NCBI GenBank assembly: GCA_910579305.1
Contig: CAJTTA010000043.1
Location: forward strand, 1-19,110
Origin: an uncultured Muribaculaceae bacterium
Lineage (GTDB): Bacteria; Bacteroidota; Bacteroidia; Bacteroidales; Muribaculaceae
Direction: 5' to 3'
DNA: 19,110 nucleotides
Part shown: positions 16,012 to 19,110 of the stretch, one piece after another
Layout of the letters: each line of letters opens with the position of its first letter
Numbering within the stretch: the stretch's first letter is position 1
Notes under the pieces: generated by a model
Told to the model about the DNA's origin: nothing
What the model saw: only the letters and a program-made list of their open reading frames with translations
The model's database searches: none
Translations under genes and position numbers: made by a program

Positions 16012-16048
16012 GCGGGAGTGTAATATGCCGGAAGCGGGAGCGTTATAT
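16012..16048 (+). repeat. Tandem direct repeat upstream of porE
   Basis: GCGGGAGTGTAATAT (16012-16026) and GCGGGAGCGTTATAT (16034-16048) agree at 13 of 15 bases with a 22-base period, about two helical turns. They lie 8 to 44 bases before the porE start and about 24 bases upstream of the recF -33 box. They may form a two-site operator. No good TAnnTTTG box for porE is present; TATTATTG at 16046-16053 differs at one base and is very close to the start. Confidence 0.5.
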
Positions 16049-16055
16049 TATTGTT

Positions 16056-18050
16056 ATGCAATCAATGAAGCTTCACCATATATTGTGTCTTGCCGGGGCG
16101 CTCCTGCTTGCCGGCGTGATGCTCAGTGCCTGCAAGACTCCCAAGCTCACTCAGGCGCGCGAGCAGATGGCGCGGGGAGAATACTACGATGCCTCGCAGA
16201 CGTATCGCAAGGTCTACAACAAGCTCACGAAGCGCGAAGACCGTCCGCTGCGCGGGGAAGTGGCCTATGAGATGGCCACCTGCTACAGGCGCCTGAACAT
16301 GGCGGCCCGCGCCTCGGCGGCCTATCAGAATGCCATACGCTATGAGTATCCCGACTCAATGACCTTCTACTGGCTTGGCCGCTCTCTTCAGGCCGAGGGT
16401 AAGTATCAGCCTGCCATAGAGGCTTATACGAAATATCTCATGTGGAAGCCTTCGGATGCTCTCGCCCGTGAGGGTATACGCGGCTGCCGCCAGGCGATGG
16501 AGGTGAAGGACGGGCGCAACACCCGCTATATTGTGCGCGAGGCCAAGATATTCAATTCGCGCAGGGCCGATTATGCCCCCATGTATCTCGACAAGGAGTT
16601 GACACAGCTTTATTTCACTTCTTCCAATGAGAAATCCACAGGCACCTCCAAGAGCGAGATAACAGGGATGAAGAACGGCGACGTATATGTCTCCCGCAAG
16701 GATGAGAAGGGTGAGTGGCAGCGCCCCGAACCGGTGGAGGGTGAGCTGAACTCTGAATTCGATGAGGGAATAGTGTCGTTCACGCCCGACGGGCAGACCA
16801 TGTATCTCACCCGCGCCCGCCGAGATCCGGCCGCCGCCACGTCGGTTGAGATCTATACCTCCCAGCGCAGCGAGGCGAGCTGGAGCGCTCCGGTGAAATA
16901 TGAGATTCTGAATGACACGATTTCGGCCGTGGGGCACCCCTCTGTGAGCCCCGACGGCACGTATCTCTATTTCACTTCCGACATGCCGGGAGGCTACGGA
17001 GGCAAGGATATATGGCGCGTAAATCTCAAGGATAGAGTGGGTTCGCTTGAGAATCTCGGCCCTCAGATAAATACTCCGGGCGATGAGATGTTTCCATATT
17101 CGCGTGCCGATTCCCTGCTGTATTTCGCATCCGACGGTCATCCGGGATTCGGAGGGCTTGATCTCTTCCGGGCCCGGCTTGACGCCTCCGGCACCCGATG
17201 GAGCGTAGAGAACATGGGGCGCCCGATGAATTCCCAGGGCGATGACTTCGGTATTACCTTCGGCGAGGGAGAGAGCGGCTTTTTCTCTTCCAACAGAGGA
17301 GATGCACGTGGATATGACCACATATATTCCTTTCAGCTCCCGGAGCTGAACATAGGCATTTCCGGCTGGGTTGTGGATCGCGATGACGAGCCTGTGCAGG
17401 GTGCGGTGATAAGAATAGTGGGCGACGACGGCTCCAATCAGAAGGAGGTGGCACGCGATGACGGCTCTTTCCGCTTCCGTCTCTCAAGAGGCGTGAAATA
17501 TGTGATGATGGCCGGAGCCAAGGGCTATCTTAATGTCAAGCAGGAGTTCACGAGCGATTCGGCGGAAGAGGATGCCGAGTATGAGGTGGATTTCGTGCTC
17601 TCCTCCATCTCCAAGCCTAATGTGGTGGAGAATATATTTTATGACTTTGACCGCGCCACTCTGCGCCCCGAGAGCAAGCAGGCTCTCGATGAGCTCGCCG
17701 AGATGCTGCGCGACAATCCCAACATAGTGATAGAGATGAGCAGCCACACCGACCGCTGGGGCTCCGACGCCTATAACAATGACCTCTCTCTGCGTCGTGC
17801 CAAGAGTGTGGTGGACTATCTTGTGGCTGCCGGAATACCCGAAGGGCGCCTTCACTTCGAAGGCTATGGCAAGCAGCGGCCCAAGATGGTGACAAAGCGA
17901 GTGGCCAGGGAATTCCCGCAGTTTGAGGAGGGCACGGTGCTCACACCCGAATTCATAGCCACGCTCAGTGAGGAGGATCAGCAGGCGGCCGACCAGATCA
18001 ACCGCCGCACAGAGTTTCAGGTGACAGCCGTGGATTATGACATGTACTGA
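16056..18050 (+). CDS. porE: T9SS peptidoglycan-binding lipoprotein PorE
   Basis: The 664-residue protein has the exact domain order of PorE: lipoprotein signal (LLAGVMLSAC, lipidated C26), TPR helices at about 30-150 (YYDASQTYRKVYNKL, YQPAIEAYTKYL), a PD40/WD40-like propeller at about 165-425 (repeated FTSDMPGG-, YFASDG-, FFSSNRGD-like blades), a carboxypeptidase-regulatory-like beta domain at 430-515 (GISGWVVDRDDEPVQGAVI) and a C-terminal OmpA domain at 521-664. The OmpA part has YDFDRATL, SSHTDRWG, NNDLSLRRAKSVVDYL and NRRTEF, the peptidoglycan-binding features. In Porphyromonas PorE helps anchor the T9SS trans-envelope complex to peptidoglycan. ATG at 16065 (MKLHH) is an alternative start. 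The far longer open frame upstream is antisense to recF. It overlaps the GSCFA gene. Confidence 0.87.
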   Translation: MQSMKLHHILCLAGALLLAGVMLSACKTPKLTQAREQMARGEYYDASQTYRKVYNKLTKREDRPLRGEVAYEMATCYRRLNMAARASAAYQNAIRYEYPDSMTFYWLGRSLQAEGKYQPAIEAYTKYLMWKPSDALAREGIRGCRQAMEVKDGRNTRYIVREAKIFNSRRADYAPMYLDKELTQLYFTSSNEKSTGTSKSEITGMKNGDVYVSRKDEKGEWQRPEPVEGELNSEFDEGIVSFTPDGQTMYLTRARRDPAAATSVEIYTSQRSEASWSAPVKYEILNDTISAVGHPSVSPDGTYLYFTSDMPGGYGGKDIWRVNLKDRVGSLENLGPQINTPGDEMFPYSRADSLLYFASDGHPGFGGLDLFRARLDASGTRWSVENMGRPMNSQGDDFGITFGEGESGFFSSNRGDARGYDHIYSFQLPELNIGISGWVVDRDDEPVQGAVIRIVGDDGSNQKEVARDDGSFRFRLSRGVKYVMMAGAKGYLNVKQEFTSDSAEEDAEYEVDFVLSSISKPNVVENIFYDFDRATLRPESKQALDELAEMLRDNPNIVIEMSSHTDRWGSDAYNNDLSLRRAKSVVDYLVAAGIPEGRLHFEGYGKQRPKMVTKRVAREFPQFEEGTVLTPEFIATLSEEDQQAADQINRRTEFQVTAVDYDMY

Positions 18051-18930
18051 TTTCCGCACCACATTTCCGCTTCCGGCTTCCGGCTCATTTCTCGACCCCC
18101 GGCGCGGAGAGCTGCTGCTCACCGGCAGTTGCTTCACTGATGAGATGGGCGCGAGGCTCCGGGCCTGCGGCTATCCGAGCTGTGTCAATCCATGCGGGGT
18201 GCAGTATAATCCCGCCTCGATAGCCGCATTGCTCGATGCGGCCATGACAGGAGAGTGGCCCTCCGGGCTGTTTTTCACTCATGACGGCTTGAGGCGCTGC
18301 TGGCTGCTCCCCACGGCATTTGCGAGGCCCACGGAGCAGGAATGTCTCAGAGTGTGTGATGAGGCTCTCGCAGAGCTGCGCCGCTCGCTCAGAGAGGCCG
18401 AAGCTCTTATCGTGACTCTCGGCACGGCCTGGATATATGAGCATCAGGGAGAAGGGTATCGTGGAATAGTGGGTAACTGCCACAAAGTTCCGGCGCGCGA
18501 ATTCTCCCGGCGGCGTCTTAGTGTAGAAGAAATCACGGCCCTGTGGATGCCGCTCATAGAGGCGATGCACAAGTTTAATCCGGATCTCAGGCTTATATTT
18601 ACAGTAAGTCCCATAAGGCACTTCAAGGATGGAGCGCATGAAAACACCTTGTCCAAGGCCACGCTTCATCTGGCCATGGAAGAGCTTCTCTCCTCCACTC
18701 TGCCTCTGCAGGCAGAGTATTTTCCGGCATGGGAGCTGCTCATGGATGACCTGCGGGATTACCGCTTCTATGCACCCGACATGCTTCATCCCTCCCCTGT
18801 GGCTGTAGACTATATATGGAGGCATTTCTCAGCATGTTATTTCTCCGAGGCCACGCGGGCGGAGATGTCGAGGCGTGCGGCAGAGATACGCCGTGCCGCG
18901 CATAGGCCCATTATCGGAAGGTGTCGATAA
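18037..18930 (+). CDS. GSCFA domain protein (SGNH-hydrolase-like)
   Basis: This 297-residue protein opens with the family name motif, LLLTGSCFTDEMG at residues 27-39, whose serine (S31) stands where SGNH/GDSL hydrolases have their nucleophile. Further conserved parts are 'VNPCGVQYNP', 'LIVTLGTAWIYEH', 'IFTVSPIRHFKDG' and, near the end, APDMLHPSPVAVDYIW with a D-x-x-H pair suited to the catalytic triad. GSCFA proteins are probable esterases of unknown substrate, common in Bacteroidota. No signal peptide is visible. The ATG lies inside porE, overlapping it by 14 bases in another frame; any later start would lose the GSCFA motif. Co-expression with porE is therefore likely. Confidence 0.88.
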   Translation: MTCTDFRTTFPLPASGSFLDPRRGELLLTGSCFTDEMGARLRACGYPSCVNPCGVQYNPASIAALLDAAMTGEWPSGLFFTHDGLRRCWLLPTAFARPTEQECLRVCDEALAELRRSLREAEALIVTLGTAWIYEHQGEGYRGIVGNCHKVPAREFSRRRLSVEEITALWMPLIEAMHKFNPDLRLIFTVSPIRHFKDGAHENTLSKATLHLAMEELLSSTLPLQAEYFPAWELLMDDLRDYRFYAPDMLHPSPVAVDYIWRHFSACYFSEATRAEMSRRAAEIRRAAHRPIIGRCR

Positions 18931-19011
18931 ACATTTTTTTAGCCTATTGCCCGCCCGGCAGATAGTTGCCGTTATGCCGGATCACGTTTTCATGAATTTT
19001 TCGCTCTATGA

Positions 19012-19051
19012 TAAAAAAACGAGGCTGCGTCAAAATTGGCGCAGCCTCGTT
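19012..19051 (-). terminator. Intrinsic terminator, best on the minus strand
   Basis: Arms AACGAGGCTGCG (19018-19029) and CGCAGCCTCGTT (19040-19051) are perfect over 12 bases with a 10-base loop. On the minus strand the hairpin is followed by a run of T (complement of the A-run at 19013-19019), so it should end a leftward gene right of the window. On the plus strand only TTCCTTA follows, so it may stop porE-GSCFA transcripts less efficiently. Bases 18931-19011 hold a T-run and weak competing hairpins around 18955-18980, and no gene. Confidence 0.78.
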
Positions 19052-19056
19052 CCTTA

Positions 19057-19088
19057 CTTAGAGAGCGTTTGAATTTAAACCGTATTAA
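19057..19088 (+). repeat. Dispersed intergenic repeat, copy 2
   Basis: The sequence reads CTTAGAGAGCG, TTT, GAATTTAAACCG, two bases and TTAA, matching the element at 4887-4919 (minus). It sits five bases beyond the terminator hairpin arm. Both copies are next to transcript ends. No coding role was seen, and 19089-19110 holds nothing further recognisable. Confidence 0.6.
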
Positions 19089-19110
19089 CAATTAAAGAGA
19101 ATGGGAGTAA

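Noticed and set aside
16046..16053. TATTATTG as the porE -7 box
   Set aside because: It differs from consensus at one key T, has no -33 partner, and would start transcription at or after the first ATG.
15207..16055. Plus-strand open frame extending porE upstream by about 280 codons
   Set aside because: It runs antisense through recF, lacks family similarity, and the lipoprotein signal peptide begins only at 16056 or 16065.
1..19110. CRISPR array, insertion sequence, integrase or prophage remnants
   Set aside because: No regularly spaced repeats, transposase or integrase motifs, or terminal inverted repeats with target duplications were found.

Overview
The window looks like core chromosome of a member of the Bacteroidales, most likely a GC-rich Muribaculaceae-type gut bacterium. 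The reasons are Bacteroidota-style promoters (TTTG near -33, TAnnTTTG near -7, 19-base gap), near-absence of Shine-Dalgarno sites, type IX secretion system (T9SS) components, a GSCFA protein, a viroplasmin-type RNase H and a CBS-less arabinose-5-phosphate isomerase like the Bacteroides fragilis enzyme. The lineage call is inference from these families. No mobile element, CRISPR array or phage gene was seen.

Layout. 1-146: end of an upstream rightward unit, with an intrinsic terminator. 253-4776 (+): a 1507-residue secreted mosaic protein with fibronectin III-like and choice-of-anchor J-like modules and a T9SS-type C-terminus, followed by a strong terminator. 7847-4916 (-): a tightly packed leftward unit of ung, a C_GCAxxG_C_C family protein, a T9SS plug-type protein (DUF5103) and a Cys-rich DUF3109 protein. 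8025-8096 (+): tRNA-Arg(CCG) with its own promoter and terminator, divergent from ung. 15950-8255 (-): a long leftward run of recF, a DciA-like DUF721 gene, an acyl-CoA thioesterase, a KdsD-type isomerase, a TPR-like protein, ribH, porW/sprE and a viroplasmin-RNase H gene. 16056-18930 (+): porE followed by an overlapping GSCFA gene, divergent from recF. 18931-19110: a hairpin terminator pointing left and a copy of a short repeat also found near 4900.

The common thread is the T9SS. Three accessory components (plug protein, PorW/SprE, PorE) and one probable cargo lie within 19 kb but in four transcription units, mixed with DNA repair and replication (ung, recF, dciA-like, RNase H), riboflavin (ribH) and Kdo/LPS (kdsD) genes. 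No single clearly new system is evident. The best leads are the T9SS neighbourhood, a 22-bp-spaced direct repeat upstream of porE, a nearly leaderless recF promoter and a dispersed repeat beside two terminators.
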